From: Alkalibacterium sp. AK22
GTDB lineage: Bacteria > Bacillota > Bacilli > Lactobacillales > Carnobacteriaceae_A
Direction: 5' to 3'
Assembly (NCBI RefSeq): GCF_000585255.1
Contig: NZ_JANL01000018.1
Location: 1 to 54,035 of the forward strand
Length of the DNA: 54,035 nucleotides
Under the pieces are notes generated by a model. It was given only the letters and a program-made list of their open reading frames with translations, was not told the origin of the DNA and did not search any database. The stretch's first letter is position 1. The number at the start of each line of letters is the position of its first letter. The position numbers and the translations under genes were made by a program. Of this stretch, positions 1-8,712 are shown in pieces.

Positions 1-306
1 CTCTCGAGGTGCCGCGCAAACTCCTTTTCCGGCGCAACTCGTAGCCACTTTCTCTCGAGGTGCCGCGCAAACTCCTTTTCCGGCGCAACTCGTGACCACT
101 TTCTCTCGAGGTGCCGCGCAAACTCCTTTTCCGGCGCAACTCGTGGCCATTTTCTCTCAAGGTGCCGCGCAAACTCCTTTTCCGGCGCAACTCGTGGCCA
201 TTTTCTCTCAAGGTGCCGCGCAAACCCTTTTTCCAGCGCAACTCGTGGCCTATTCTTCTCGAGATGCCGCGCAAACCCTTTTTCCAGTGCAACTCACGCA
301 CAGTTC
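1..306. repeat. Tandem array of 51-bp units (about six copies, cut by the window start)
   Basis: Units begin at 1, 52, 103, 154, 205 and 256, so the period is exactly 51 bp. The last unit is the most diverged. The conserved core reads GGTGCCGCGCAAACTCC then TTTTCCGGCGCAACTCGTGG. The two halves can pair imperfectly (CGAG..TG..CCG with CGG..CA..CTCG), giving a possible hairpin per unit. Because 51 is a multiple of three, several frames stay open across the array, but no ribosome binding site or recognisable protein goes with them. The array may continue left of the window. An inverted repeat TTAAACA/TGTTTAA (315-349) closes it on the nanE side. The function is unknown. Confidence 0.9.
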
Positions 307-360
307 CTCTGGAGTTAAACAATATTCTCTCGTTACGAAACCTGTTTAATCCGATGCTAA

Positions 361-1044
361 TTAGTCTATGAAATCAGTGAAAGCCTGTGTGATCCTTTGA
401 GGACGGGTAATTGCGCTACCTACCACTACAGCATGAGCTCCCAGATTCAGGCACACCCTCATTTTTTCAGGACTGTCTATCTTCCCTTCTGCTATGACCG
501 GAACATTGATATGAGTCAGGTATTGCTTCATCAGTCTATAATCATCCTGGAAAATATCACGGCTTCTTGTATAATTTGTGTAGCCAACTAAAGTTGTTGA
601 TATAACATCAAATCCAAGCTGCTCTGCCTTTATCGCTTCATCTAAAGTAGCGGTATCTGCCATTAGAAGGATTTTACCATATTTCTCTCGTATGGCTTCA
701 ACAAATTCAGCTAGTGTCTGATTTGAAGGACGATTTTGACTGGTTGCATCCAAAGCAATCATATCACAGCCAGCGGTCATCAGTTCATCGATTTCTTTCA
801 TCGTTGGAGTAATATAGACAGACGAGTTTGTATAGTCTCTTTTGACAATACCTATAATCGGCAAAGAGACCTCTTTTTTTATTGCCAGTATATCTTCTTG
901 GGAATTCGCTCGTATCCCTACAGCTCCTCCCATTTCAGCGGCTTTGGCCATCTTACCCATTATGAAAGAACTATGCAGTGGTTCGTCTTCAAGAGCCTGA
1001 CAGGAAACCACAAGCCCGCCTTTAATTTTATCCAGCATCCTCAT
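361..1044 (-). CDS. nanE: N-acetylmannosamine-6-phosphate 2-epimerase
   Basis: Cytosolic TIM-barrel enzyme converting ManNAc-6-phosphate to GlcNAc-6-phosphate in sialic acid/ManNAc use. The 227-residue length is normal for the family. Recognisable family blocks are GLVVSCQALEDEPLHSS near residues 10-26, GGAVGIRANS near 39-48, GIVKRDY near 65-71 (Lys68 is the expected active-site lysine), VYITPT, MIALDAT and a C-terminal GSAITRP phosphate-binding segment. The ATG at 1044 follows GGGGAGG by four bases; a second in-frame ATG lies two codons later, so the start is uncertain by two codons. No nanA, nanK or transporter gene is adjacent, so it stands alone here. A structured leader with a terminator-like hairpin precedes it. 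The enzyme identity is secure; its physiological partner genes are not visible. Confidence 0.95.
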   Translation of the reverse strand: MRMLDKIKGGLVVSCQALEDEPLHSSFIMGKMAKAAEMGGAVGIRANSQEDILAIKKEVSLPIIGIVKRDYTNSSVYITPTMKEIDELMTAGCDMIALDATSQNRPSNQTLAEFVEAIREKYGKILLMADTATLDEAIKAEQLGFDVISTTLVGYTNYTRSRDIFQDDYRLMKQYLTHINVPVIAEGKIDSPEKMRVCLNLGAHAVVVGSAITRPQRITQAFTDFID

Positions 1045-1089
1045 GCTTCCTCCCCTATGTGTTATGTATAAACTATTTAAAAGTTAACA

Positions 1090-1140
1090 TAAAAAACTGC
1101 CCGGTCAAAGGCTTACGCCTCCCTATTTCCTAGGCAGTTA
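1090..1140 (-). terminator. Terminator-like hairpin in the leader of nanE
   Basis: Read on the minus strand, AACTGCC (1139-1133) pairs with GGCAGTT (1101-1095) and is followed by a T run. The large loop holds a second perfect stem, AGGC-GTAA-GCCT, with a GNRA-type GTAA loop. It ends about 45 nt before the nanE start codon. It could be an attenuator for nanE or the terminator of a longer leader RNA. I do not recognise a known riboswitch consensus. Confidence 0.5.
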
Positions 1141-1971
1141 ATAAACTAATACAATGAAAGATGACCCTTGCATGGAAGAGGATTCTTGACCAGTAAACAA
1201 GGGTCGAAGTTCCTTCAGTAAACTTGGGGGATTTCTTGAAGTTTATAAACGGGTAAAACAGAAAATAAACAAGGATGATTAAGCGGGTAAGCTGTCTGGT
1301 GGGTTCAGTGTCGATAAAAACGAATGTCCCTAGTTCATTTACTTAGTCACCTAAGGTTAAAATAACGACATTTAATATTCATTAATATCCACTACTGACT
1401 GTTTTAAAGTGCAGCTGCGAGGAGTGATTGGTTGTTTTTGAATTAACCATATTCTAATCCTAATCAAGTAAAAATGCAATCAAAATACTTATATTTTTAC
1501 TAGAAATATTATTAAAAAATTATAGATTAAAACAAAAAAATAAACTTAGTAACTATTTTTTATTTAAATAAGATATTTTTGTACTAATATATAAGCTTTA
1601 CTTACTTTACAATAGTATTTCAAACTAAAACATATGTATTAATAATCGAAAAATAAATTAAAATACTCTCATATATTACGGCAGATCACTTTTTTATTTG
1701 ATCTGTTCTCTATACTCAGCTAAAATATATATACTTATTACTGAATTTTATTCATAATTTTATTCAATATAAAATAATACATTAACTCTAAATTAACTTG
1801 ATTGTCTCTGAATCATTCAAATGAGCCGAATTCAGGATAAACAAATTAGACCTATTATAAACAAGCGTTATAAAGTATCACTACAAAGCGAATTTTATTC
1901 ATGTCTCCTTCACATTTTTTTCATAATTTGGGAGCAGAACCCTTTACAGTGTCTGCCCCCTTTAACTATAT
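1141..1971. other. Long intergenic region: structured part then very AT-rich part
   Basis: No gene is supported in these 830 bases. From 1141 to about 1330 there are paired segments, for example GACCCTTG (1163-1170) with CAAGGGTC (1198-1205) and AAACTT (1220-1225) with AAGTTT (1239-1244). These could be an upstream leader RNA of nanE. From about 1440 to 1820 the sequence is extremely AT-rich: 1501-1560 has only six G or C in 60. Nothing recognisable as a replication origin, repeat or protein remnant was found there. Confidence 0.6.
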
Positions 1972-3120
1972 TCAGCCCAACCCGAATGTGCTTAGACGAC
2001 TGTTCAGTACGTCTACGCTATTAAAGAGCTGCTTTTTCTTGCTGAAAGCCTTATTCCAAAGCGCAAACTGCTCATGATCGGTGTGGTCTGGACTACTAAG
2101 GGCTTCCATAAAGTACGCATACCCTGCTTCTCCACCAATGTCTTCAGGTACTGGGTCTCCAATCATCATCTTCAGTTTCGGTTGTGCGGGAGTTTCTTGA
2201 GTCCACATTCTTCTCACATACACCTGATGTTCCCAGTAGTCACCAAAATCATAGACATAAGAAAAATGTCTGTTGTCATCATAACCAATCAGATCAGCCA
2301 GAAGATACGCTTCTTCTGGCTCACTGTCTTCTTCGATATCATAGTACAGCTGCCTTGCCAAATACAGCTGCTCTGAGTCAGTCAATTGCAGGCCATCTTC
2401 CATGATAAACTGGTGTCGATGGTTGTTTTCCCACATGAAAACGGTCTGAATAATTGAATGTAGAGCCTTGTACGAAACGTGCATGGGGATGTCAATTATT
2501 CGGATAATATCATTTTGACCAGTCAGTTTGAGGCGCACTTCAATCTCCGCCATCCAAATATTCAACTTCAATGCAGTCAAGTGCTCATGACACTGATATT
2601 TAAATAACCCCAATGCATTAGTACTCTTCCTTTTGCCAGCATAAAGGGTGTTGACCTCAAAAGACCAGGCATCCTGAAAGCAGTCATCATCGTTCAGCAA
2701 GTAGGCATAGTCTTTTACTCGCTGTGCTGAAGCAATATTTTTACCTATAAGTGTCAAGTCTTTCCCGGCACTGGCGCTATAGTTCTCGAAGGCAGCAAAA
2801 AACAAATGGGTTGACTGGTCAGAAAAGCCTAAGCGCTGCATCGTCCGGTCCAGAGCCTCTGATATATGATCTCCAAATTCGTTATAATCTTCGTCGTAGG
2901 GATTAAGAAAAATCAGTGTCAGCCCGTGACTGTCATTTGTCAAAACAACGCATTCATTCTGATCAATTTCAAACACATTACCGTGCCAGCAGTAAAAAGG
3001 GGATAGTGGTTTTTCTTCCTCCAGATGAGCATTGAACTGCACCGTGCTGTTCGCTTCATTTGTAGTCTTCTCCGCATTTCTAAATTTCTTTAACAATTTT
3101 TTTGTTAGAAAAAAATGCAC
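1972..3120 (-). CDS. Plasmid pRiA4b ORF-3-like (IS1096 TnpR-type) protein
   Basis: A 382-residue protein whose C-terminal half matches the pRiA4b ORF-3-like family (PF07929): MHVSYKALHSIIQTVFMW near the domain start, then HQF, a YVYDFGDYWEH block, and a final IGDPVPEDIGGEAGYAYFMEA segment typical of the family's acidic PPEDCGG-like end. The N-terminal part (about 170 residues) is not recognised. I chose the GTG at 3120 because GGAGGAG lies seven bases upstream; extending to the ATG at 3162 adds 14 residues with no ribosome binding site. The family occurs on plasmids, in IS passengers and in chromosomes, and no biochemical function is established. It stands alone between an AT-rich void and unrelated genes, which fits an acquired gene, but no IS ends are visible. 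Confidence 0.8.
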   Translation of the reverse strand: MHFFLTKKLLKKFRNAEKTTNEANSTVQFNAHLEEEKPLSPFYCWHGNVFEIDQNECVVLTNDSHGLTLIFLNPYDEDYNEFGDHISEALDRTMQRLGFSDQSTHLFFAAFENYSASAGKDLTLIGKNIASAQRVKDYAYLLNDDDCFQDAWSFEVNTLYAGKRKSTNALGLFKYQCHEHLTALKLNIWMAEIEVRLKLTGQNDIIRIIDIPMHVSYKALHSIIQTVFMWENNHRHQFIMEDGLQLTDSEQLYLARQLYYDIEEDSEPEEAYLLADLIGYDDNRHFSYVYDFGDYWEHQVYVRRMWTQETPAQPKLKMMIGDPVPEDIGGEAGYAYFMEALSSPDHTDHEQFALWNKAFSKKKQLFNSVDVLNSRLSTFGLG

Positions 3121-3365
3121 GTCCTCACTCCTCCGAAATAATCTGTACCGATAGTATAACATGCAGCAGGATGAAAAAACTGCGGAATTCTAAGTCCAGA
3201 CAGATACTGGTGTGCAACAACTGGCTTTAACCATAAGAGAGCCCTTATGCCTACCTTTATACTGGAAGGCAACAAAAAAGTCTGAAGCCAAACAGGCGAC
3301 AGACTTTTCGTCATCAAAAAATAAGTTATCCGGCACGGCAGTTGAAACGTACCAAATAAAGGGGA

Positions 3366-4430
3366 TCAGTCCCTAAAAATCAAAAATTTCTGTATCCGGT
3401 AGCTGACAAAAAAGATACAGGCATCCGTCAATATCTTCAAATACAGCTCACGTAAGCCAGTCAACCCAAATAACAGGCTGACTCCATATGCTGACACAAG
3501 CGCTTCGACAGCGACCAAAGCATAATAAAAGAAAAGTGTCTGTTTAAAGCTCTGCTTGCTTTTAAACACAATAGACCGGTTCATCAGATAATTGTACAAG
3601 GAAGACCCTGCTCGAGCTATTATAGTAGCCAGTAGAATACGGCGGCTAGAGGGCAGTATACCCAGAAGAAGAATAAATACTTGGAAAAGTGAAATGTCGA
3701 TTAAAAACGAAGATAAAGACACACTCATGAAAGCAACAAAATTTTTTACAAGGAGCCAGTAGATCTCTAGAGAATCTTTCAAAGGTCTGAAATGAGTTCC
3801 TTGATTGTCATTAATATAAATCGTCTCGATTGTACATTCAGATATGGTCATTTTTTTCCGCACTGCTTCAATCAGCATATTTGTTTCATAACTAAAGCGT
3901 TCGCCTTCTAAACTCACAAAATACTGCAGAATATCCAGAGTCAGCCCTCGCAAACCTGTCTGAGTATCCTTGAGCTTGCGGTTGTAGAAAAGTTGAAATA
4001 CTTTACTCGTCAGCGTATTACCCAGTCGACTCTTGAAGGGGACCTGACTGCCTGAAAAAGAGCGGCTGCCGAGGATCAAAGTTTCTTGCCTGCTTCTCAG
4101 TTCCTCACAAATATGTATAACATCATTTAGTCGGTGCTGACCATCTGCATCTACAGTAATAACTCCCTCTGCCTGAGACAACTCTTCGTTTTTTAATATG
4201 TAGTCAAAAGCCGTTTTGAGCGCCCGCCCTTTTCCTTGATTAACCACATGCTGAAGAAGCCTAACGCTTTTGAGTCCTGCACACTGAGTGAATAGCTCTG
4301 CACTTTCTTCGCTGCTGCCGTCGTTGATGATGATGACCGATAGGAATTCTTCGCTGACTAAAGATTTGACATATTCAAAAAAGCTTTCTTCCGGATCAAG
4401 TACCGGAATAACGATAACACAGTTTTTCAT
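3366..4430 (-). CDS. Family 2 glycosyltransferase fused to a GtrA-like membrane domain
   Basis: The N-terminal half (about residues 1-215) is a GT2 domain with a VIPVLDPE start, IIINDGSS, and VDADGQH (the metal-binding DxD), as in dolichol-phosphate-mannose synthase-like enzymes. The C-terminal 120 residues hold about four hydrophobic segments of the GtrA type (PF04138). Such fusions make undecaprenyl-phosphate-linked sugars and may help move them across the membrane for decorating wall polymers or teichoic acids. The 354-residue length fits the fused form. The ATG at 4430 follows AGAGG by six bases. It is monocistronic here, with a clear strand-matched terminator only at its upstream neighbour. 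The sugar cannot be told from sequence. Confidence 0.88.
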   Translation of the reverse strand: MKNCVIVIPVLDPEESFFEYVKSLVSEEFLSVIIINDGSSEESAELFTQCAGLKSVRLLQHVVNQGKGRALKTAFDYILKNEELSQAEGVITVDADGQHRLNDVIHICEELRSRQETLILGSRSFSGSQVPFKSRLGNTLTSKVFQLFYNRKLKDTQTGLRGLTLDILQYFVSLEGERFSYETNMLIEAVRKKMTISECTIETIYINDNQGTHFRPLKDSLEIYWLLVKNFVAFMSVSLSSFLIDISLFQVFILLLGILPSSRRILLATIIARAGSSLYNYLMNRSIVFKSKQSFKQTLFFYYALVAVEALVSAYGVSLLFGLTGLRELYLKILTDACIFFVSYRIQKFLIFRD

Positions 4431-4582
4431 AAAGGACCTCTCAACTGTCTGTTGTATTTTGTCAATGATTTTAGCTTATTTATCAACTTACTGGTTATAT
4501 TTATCATCATAGCATATTTTACTGGGTTAAAACATAGAGAACACTCATGTTTTAAACCCAATTTGGGACGTTTTGCTTGCAC

Positions 4583-4625
4583 AAAAAAACCTCCTAACCA
4601 CTGAATCAAACAAGTGGTCAGGAGT
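4583..4625 (-). terminator. Rho-independent terminator downstream of the GH31 operon
   Basis: On the minus strand CTCCTgACCACT pairs with AGTGGTtAGGAG across a ten-base loop, followed by GTTTTTTTG. It lies about 85 bp after the GH31 stop and ends the sugar operon. Confidence 0.9.
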
Positions 4626-4707
4626 CAGAGGGTCATAACTCCCAACTGCCGGGCATGTCAGGCACAGAGGGCTCTAAATTTATATTGTCTGTATCGATTC
4701 AAGGTAC

Positions 4708-7047
4708 TTAACTATTTTTTATATAGAGCAGTTCAAACAATGACCGGCTGAGGTTTTCTTCCTCTAGCTCGTTGATCATAGCCAGTAAGCTGTATTCTTC
4801 CAGATCCTTATTAAACTCTTCATACAAGTGATCTTTTAGAAAATAGCCAACTTGGGCAATGTTCAAACGCTCAAAAAGTTCCTGATTGATGTCCTGCTCT
4901 CCCACAGCACTGAATCCTTCGAAAAAGATTTCCAGGTTGCAGTTAAGGCGACACTCTACCGTAATCGATGTCCGATTGAGCTCCTTTGAATAGGTTTTAT
5001 TAATCAACTTTCCGTTTTTTATGTGTAGAATCGTGACCGGCTCTGAAGCATTAAAATGAATCGTATGCCGGCGTCCTTTAGGCATGATTTGACGGTCTCC
5101 AAATATGTTCATACAGATTGACTGCTCATTAATGTTCATACTAAAGTCCGAATTCATACGAAAACCGTTCTGATCTTCAACCATACTATACCCATTGGAC
5201 TTTCCAGGGTAGACCAACCATTCGATTTCTTCCGGAAGTTCGCCGTTGACCGTTTCTGTCGGCCTGGCATCCAGCGGGATAATTGCACCTTCCTTAGCGA
5301 AGACTGGCATGTCCTCAGGCTTTCTGAAAATCTGAAGTTTGGCATTTCCTTTATAGCGACGATTGGAAAAAATATCAAACCAGTACCCTTCAGGGAAGAA
5401 TATAACATCGCTGCCGTATAGAGTCTCATCATCTTTTTTAGAAGTGATCGGTAGGACTAGCAGTTCACTTCCAAAGAAATATTCGTTCTTGATATCGTAA
5501 CTCTGCTGTTCAAAAGGATAGTGATAGTAGACAGGCTGGACTAGCGGAATGCCTTTTTCATGGGTCAGAACATTCGCTGTATACAAGTAAGGCAGCAGCG
5601 CATGTCTCAGACGTAAAAATTTAGTCATATTGGCTTTGACCGGGTCACTGTAATTCCAAGGTTCTTTGCTTGAAAAAGCACTGTTCGAGCTATGAAGGCG
5701 ATTGATTGGACTAAAGACACCGAACTGGAACCAGCGCTGGACCAGCTCTTCGTCTTTGTAGCCTCGATAATGCCCCCCAATGTCGTGACTCCACCAGGTA
5801 TAACCGATATTGGACGAGGTTGAAGTCAGGTACGGCTGGAAATTTAAAGAGTCCCAGGTTATCATGGAATCTCCCGAAAAGCCAATCGGATAACGGTGGC
5901 TGCCTGGGCCAGCATAGCGGGATAAAATCAATGCCTTCTCCCCACGGTCTTTTAAATCATGAAAATGATAATGATTCAGAAGCCAGAGCGGATCAATGTC
6001 GCTGGAGCTGTACTCTCCCTGCTGCCAGTCAATCCACCAGAAATCGATACCTTCCTCTTCAAGGGGATGATGGACATCCTCAAAGTATGCTGCTCTAAAA
6101 TCCGCATCCATCAGATCAAACTGGGCCGGTTCCTCAATTACCTGATTCAAATCAAGACGCCTCGCTACGGTTTCGTACGGGTCTTCAAACGCTCGAATTC
6201 CATCTGCCGGGTGAACGTTCAAGGTCACCGCCAGGCCCCGTTCATGAAGGTTAGACAGAAAACGCTTAGGATCAGGGAAAAAATCCCGATTCCAGGAATA
6301 ACCCGTCCAGCCACTGCCGTACCTGCTTGGAACATCGGTTTTGTGCCATTCCATGTCGATGACACTCACCGACAGTGGAATCTTTTCCGCCTCAAAGCGA
6401 TCAATCAGTTTCAAGTAAGACTCTTCCGTATATTTCCAGTAACGACTCCACCAGTTCCCCAAAGCATATCTGGGCAGGAGTGGCGGAAAACCGGACAGGC
6501 GGTAAAAATCCTGAATAGCCTCTAAGTAGTTACGTCCATAGGCAAAAAAGTATACATCTGTGTGAGGATTGTCTTTAACCCCAATTACCTCTTTTTCGTC
6601 AAAAATAAAGGATTTAGAATCATTCAAAGCAGCATAGCCGAACTCGGAAATGATACTTTCCTCCAGCTTAGCATGGCCGTCAACACGGTCCAGGGTTCTT
6701 AACGTTCCTTTAAGTGTATCGACTGACTGCCCGTAATACCAGCGGTTCGTGTAATTGGAGTAGTTATAGCGCACATCGATGTGCAGATTTCTTGGCGAGA
6801 ACTCTTTTTCCTTGATGTATTTAAGGTGGAAAGTCCTTGTTGTGATTTCAAGTGTATGCTCTGTTTCTTTAAGCTCATACTCGACTTCTCCCAGTCCCCG
6901 ATGCTTGACGAGCTGCGTCGCCCGGTCCTCAAAATAGCCGGTCTGAGAATATTCCATGCGGATCAGTTTTTCTGTGATTAGGGTGAAGCGGTAGTACTTC
7001 CCTTGTATGATTTGTTCCTTTCCTGGCATTAATGCTTCTTTTTTCAT
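4708..7047 (-). CDS. Glycoside hydrolase family 31 (alpha-glucosidase/alpha-xylosidase type)
   Basis: A 779-residue enzyme with the full GH31 layout: N-terminal beta-sandwich, (beta/alpha)8 barrel from about residue 190, and C-terminal beta domains. The nucleophile is Asp340 in WWIDW and the acid/base is Asp393 in FSGDS; MEWH, GYSWN and WWSHDIGGH also match. There is no signal peptide, so it is cytosolic and would cleave oligosaccharides imported by the adjacent ABC transporter. I chose the ATG at 7047, which has AGAGGGG six bases upstream. A longer frame to 7104 would overlap the upstream DUF624 gene and lacks a ribosome binding site. Whether the bond is alpha-1,4/1,6-glucosidic or alpha-xylosidic cannot be decided here. 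The neighbouring GH13 remnant favours alpha-glucans or isomaltose-type sugars. Confidence 0.93.
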   Translation of the reverse strand: MKKEALMPGKEQIIQGKYYRFTLITEKLIRMEYSQTGYFEDRATQLVKHRGLGEVEYELKETEHTLEITTRTFHLKYIKEKEFSPRNLHIDVRYNYSNYTNRWYYGQSVDTLKGTLRTLDRVDGHAKLEESIISEFGYAALNDSKSFIFDEKEVIGVKDNPHTDVYFFAYGRNYLEAIQDFYRLSGFPPLLPRYALGNWWSRYWKYTEESYLKLIDRFEAEKIPLSVSVIDMEWHKTDVPSRYGSGWTGYSWNRDFFPDPKRFLSNLHERGLAVTLNVHPADGIRAFEDPYETVARRLDLNQVIEEPAQFDLMDADFRAAYFEDVHHPLEEEGIDFWWIDWQQGEYSSSDIDPLWLLNHYHFHDLKDRGEKALILSRYAGPGSHRYPIGFSGDSMITWDSLNFQPYLTSTSSNIGYTWWSHDIGGHYRGYKDEELVQRWFQFGVFSPINRLHSSNSAFSSKEPWNYSDPVKANMTKFLRLRHALLPYLYTANVLTHEKGIPLVQPVYYHYPFEQQSYDIKNEYFFGSELLVLPITSKKDDETLYGSDVIFFPEGYWFDIFSNRRYKGNAKLQIFRKPEDMPVFAKEGAIIPLDARPTETVNGELPEEIEWLVYPGKSNGYSMVEDQNGFRMNSDFSMNINEQSICMNIFGDRQIMPKGRRHTIHFNASEPVTILHIKNGKLINKTYSKELNRTSITVECRLNCNLEIFFEGFSAVGEQDINQELFERLNIAQVGYFLKDHLYEEFNKDLEEYSLLAMINELEEENLSRSLFELLYIKNS

Positions 7048-7064
7048 ATGTATCCCCTCTTCTA

Positions 7065-7748
7065 TTAGTGTGTTTGCTGGTTCTTGATTTTTTTCAGTTT
7101 CCATAAAAACAGATAGTAGGTAGAATAAATTGTTACTGCGGTGCCGAACAGGATGAAGATAATGACGCTCAAAGAAAATATGATGTACTGAATACCGATG
7201 AAGAAAACAAAATTCAGCAAAGAGAAAACCGGCTTTGTCAAAATGAGGACCATCACCTGTTTGAATTTCCAGCTAAGTGGCATGTCATAATGGGCGTCAA
7301 AGTACAGCAGATTGAATGCTGCCAGATTAAGATAAAAAATGACCACGACGGGCAGTAACCAGAAAATAAAATGACTGTCCCTTAGACTATAGACCAGGCT
7401 ACCGGCAAGCGTCATTAGTCCAGCATAAAACATCCCAATGACAAAGCTGTTTTTATACCCAGAAAAGAAGCTTCGGAAGAAATCAGAAAAACTGAAACTG
7501 CCGTCATTCTTGACCAGCTTTCTAGTACTGGAAATCAGTGCCTGCAAGCTGGGGAAAAATAGGACAGGTAAAAGCAGACTTACTAAAGTCAGTAGAATAT
7601 AAAGCTGACTGGTTTCAGTTGACAGCCCGATTTGAATCATGGTCGCCATAAAAGGCATATTTATGACAAACCAGACAACATTTAAAACAATCAGCTGCAG
7701 CAGCAACTTGGAAAATTCATTAATGGCCAGATATACTTTTCCGCCCAA
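7065..7748 (-). CDS. DUF624 (YesL-like) membrane protein
   Basis: A 227-residue polytopic protein with about five to six hydrophobic segments. The FFPSLQAL block and the stretch before SDFFRSFFSGYK are typical of the DUF624/YesL family, which is nearly always found beside CUT1 sugar ABC transporters. The role is unproven; a permease-assisting function is often assumed. The start is TTG at 7748 with AAAGGAG about nine bases upstream. The next gene (GH31) begins 17 bp after its stop, so they are co-transcribed. A weak hairpin separates it from the permease genes upstream. Confidence 0.85.
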   Translation of the reverse strand: MGGKVYLAINEFSKLLLQLIVLNVVWFVINMPFMATMIQIGLSTETSQLYILLTLVSLLLPVLFFPSLQALISSTRKLVKNDGSFSFSDFFRSFFSGYKNSFVIGMFYAGLMTLAGSLVYSLRDSHFIFWLLPVVVIFYLNLAAFNLLYFDAHYDMPLSWKFKQVMVLILTKPVFSLLNFVFFIGIQYIIFSLSVIIFILFGTAVTIYSTYYLFLWKLKKIKNQQTH

Positions 7749-7802
7749 TGGCCTCGACTCCTTTGTATATAAAGTAATAATAGCATAACTGTCTCAATAA
7801 AA

Positions 7803-7850
7803 AGATTAAGACCGCTCGCCTGCTCAAAAGCTGAACAGAAAAGCAGTCTT
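7803..7850 (-). terminator. Weak internal terminator-like hairpin
   Basis: On the minus strand AAGACTGCT (7850-7842) pairs with AGCGGTCTT (7816-7808) with one mismatch, followed by AATCTTTTT. It sits between the second permease and the DUF624 gene and may lower expression of the last two genes. Confidence 0.4.
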
Positions 7851-7866
7851 TGCAACAGATGTCAGC

Positions 7867-8712
7867 TTACTTGACTGCTCCTTCAGTCACCCCTTCAACA
7901 ATGGTCTTCTGAGCACTAAAGTAAAAAATGATGACTGGAAGAATGGCAATCGTCAAGCCTGCAAGGGCAAGGTGCCACTGCCGTGTATACTGTCCGAAGA
8001 AATAAAACATCCGAATCGGTATCGTTTCATTTCGACGGCTCAAAACTAGTGACGGAAGCAGGTAATCGTTCCAGATCCAGATCACATTTAATATAGCAAC
8101 TGTGACTGATATTGGACTCAGTAATGGAAAAACGATGCGGAAAAATATCTGGAACTTGTTGGCTCCATCGATAATAGCTGCCTCATCCAGTGAAGTGGAA
8201 ATCCGCGTCATCGCTCCGTGGTAGAGGAAAATAGCCAAGCTGCCACCAAAGCCCAAATACATAAAAATCAGTCCAGCCCGGTTCAGCATACCAGCGCGAC
8301 CAAAATTAGCTGTTAGCGGAATCATAACCGACTGAAAAGGAATCAGCATAGCTGCAACAAAAGTAAGCAGAATAAAGCTGCTTAAACGACTTTTGTTTCT
8401 TGCCAGAGCATAACCGGCCATCGATGAAAAAAGAATAATAACGCCGACACTGACCAGCGTGATCAAAAGTGAATTAAAAAATGACCGGATAAAGTTCAAG
8501 TCATCGAACGCCACGACATAATTGTCAAAATTAAATGCGCTGGGAAAATTCAGTACATTAGCAAATATTTCTCTTGGGACTTTAAAACTGTTGACTAGCA
8601 TCAGGTAAAAAGGAGAAATCCATACCAGCCCCAGCAGAATGCCCAGGATCTCAAGAATCAGGTACTTCCGGTTTTCCCGGGCCCGGTAACTTTGTGCTTT
8701 TCCCTTATCCAT
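7867..8712 (-). CDS. Sugar ABC transporter permease (MalG/AraQ type)
   Basis: A 281-residue inner permease of the CUT1 class with six hydrophobic segments. The cytoplasmic EAA loop is clear (DEAAIIDGANKFQIFFRIVFP, near residues 177-197), which docks the ATPase. The ATG shares one base with the stop of the upstream permease (TAATG), so translation is coupled. The C-terminus ends in VEGVTEGAVK, typical for the family. No ATPase gene is in the operon. As in many Firmicutes CUT1 systems, a shared MsmK-type ATPase encoded elsewhere is expected. Confidence 0.95.
   Translation of the reverse strand: MDKGKAQSYRARENRKYLILEILGILLGLVWISPFYLMLVNSFKVPREIFANVLNFPSAFNFDNYVVAFDDLNFIRSFFNSLLITLVSVGVIILFSSMAGYALARNKSRLSSFILLTFVAAMLIPFQSVMIPLTANFGRAGMLNRAGLIFMYLGFGGSLAIFLYHGAMTRISTSLDEAAIIDGANKFQIFFRIVFPLLSPISVTVAILNVIWIWNDYLLPSLVLSRRNETIPIRMFYFFGQYTRQWHLALAGLTIAILPVIIFYFSAQKTIVEGVTEGAVK

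Noticed and set aside
1-306. CRISPR array
   Set aside because: Units repeat over their whole length with no unique spacers. The same holds for 13589-14004.
92-371. Open plus-strand frames of 85-86 codons over the 51-bp array
   Set aside because: The period is a multiple of three, so frames stay open automatically. No ribosome site, no recognisable protein, and two overlapping frames are equally open.
1081-1330. T-box or known metabolite riboswitch before nanE
   Set aside because: No T-box sequence and no riboswitch core that I could recognise. Kept only as a structured leader of unknown kind.
4431-4582. Minus-strand 60-codon frame upstream of the GT2-GtrA gene
   Set aside because: It crosses the GH31 side terminator region, lacks a ribosome site and shows no recognisable protein.
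5959-6525. 188-codon plus-strand frame inside the GH31 gene
   Set aside because: Antisense shadow of a well-conserved enzyme; no ribosome site and no homology.
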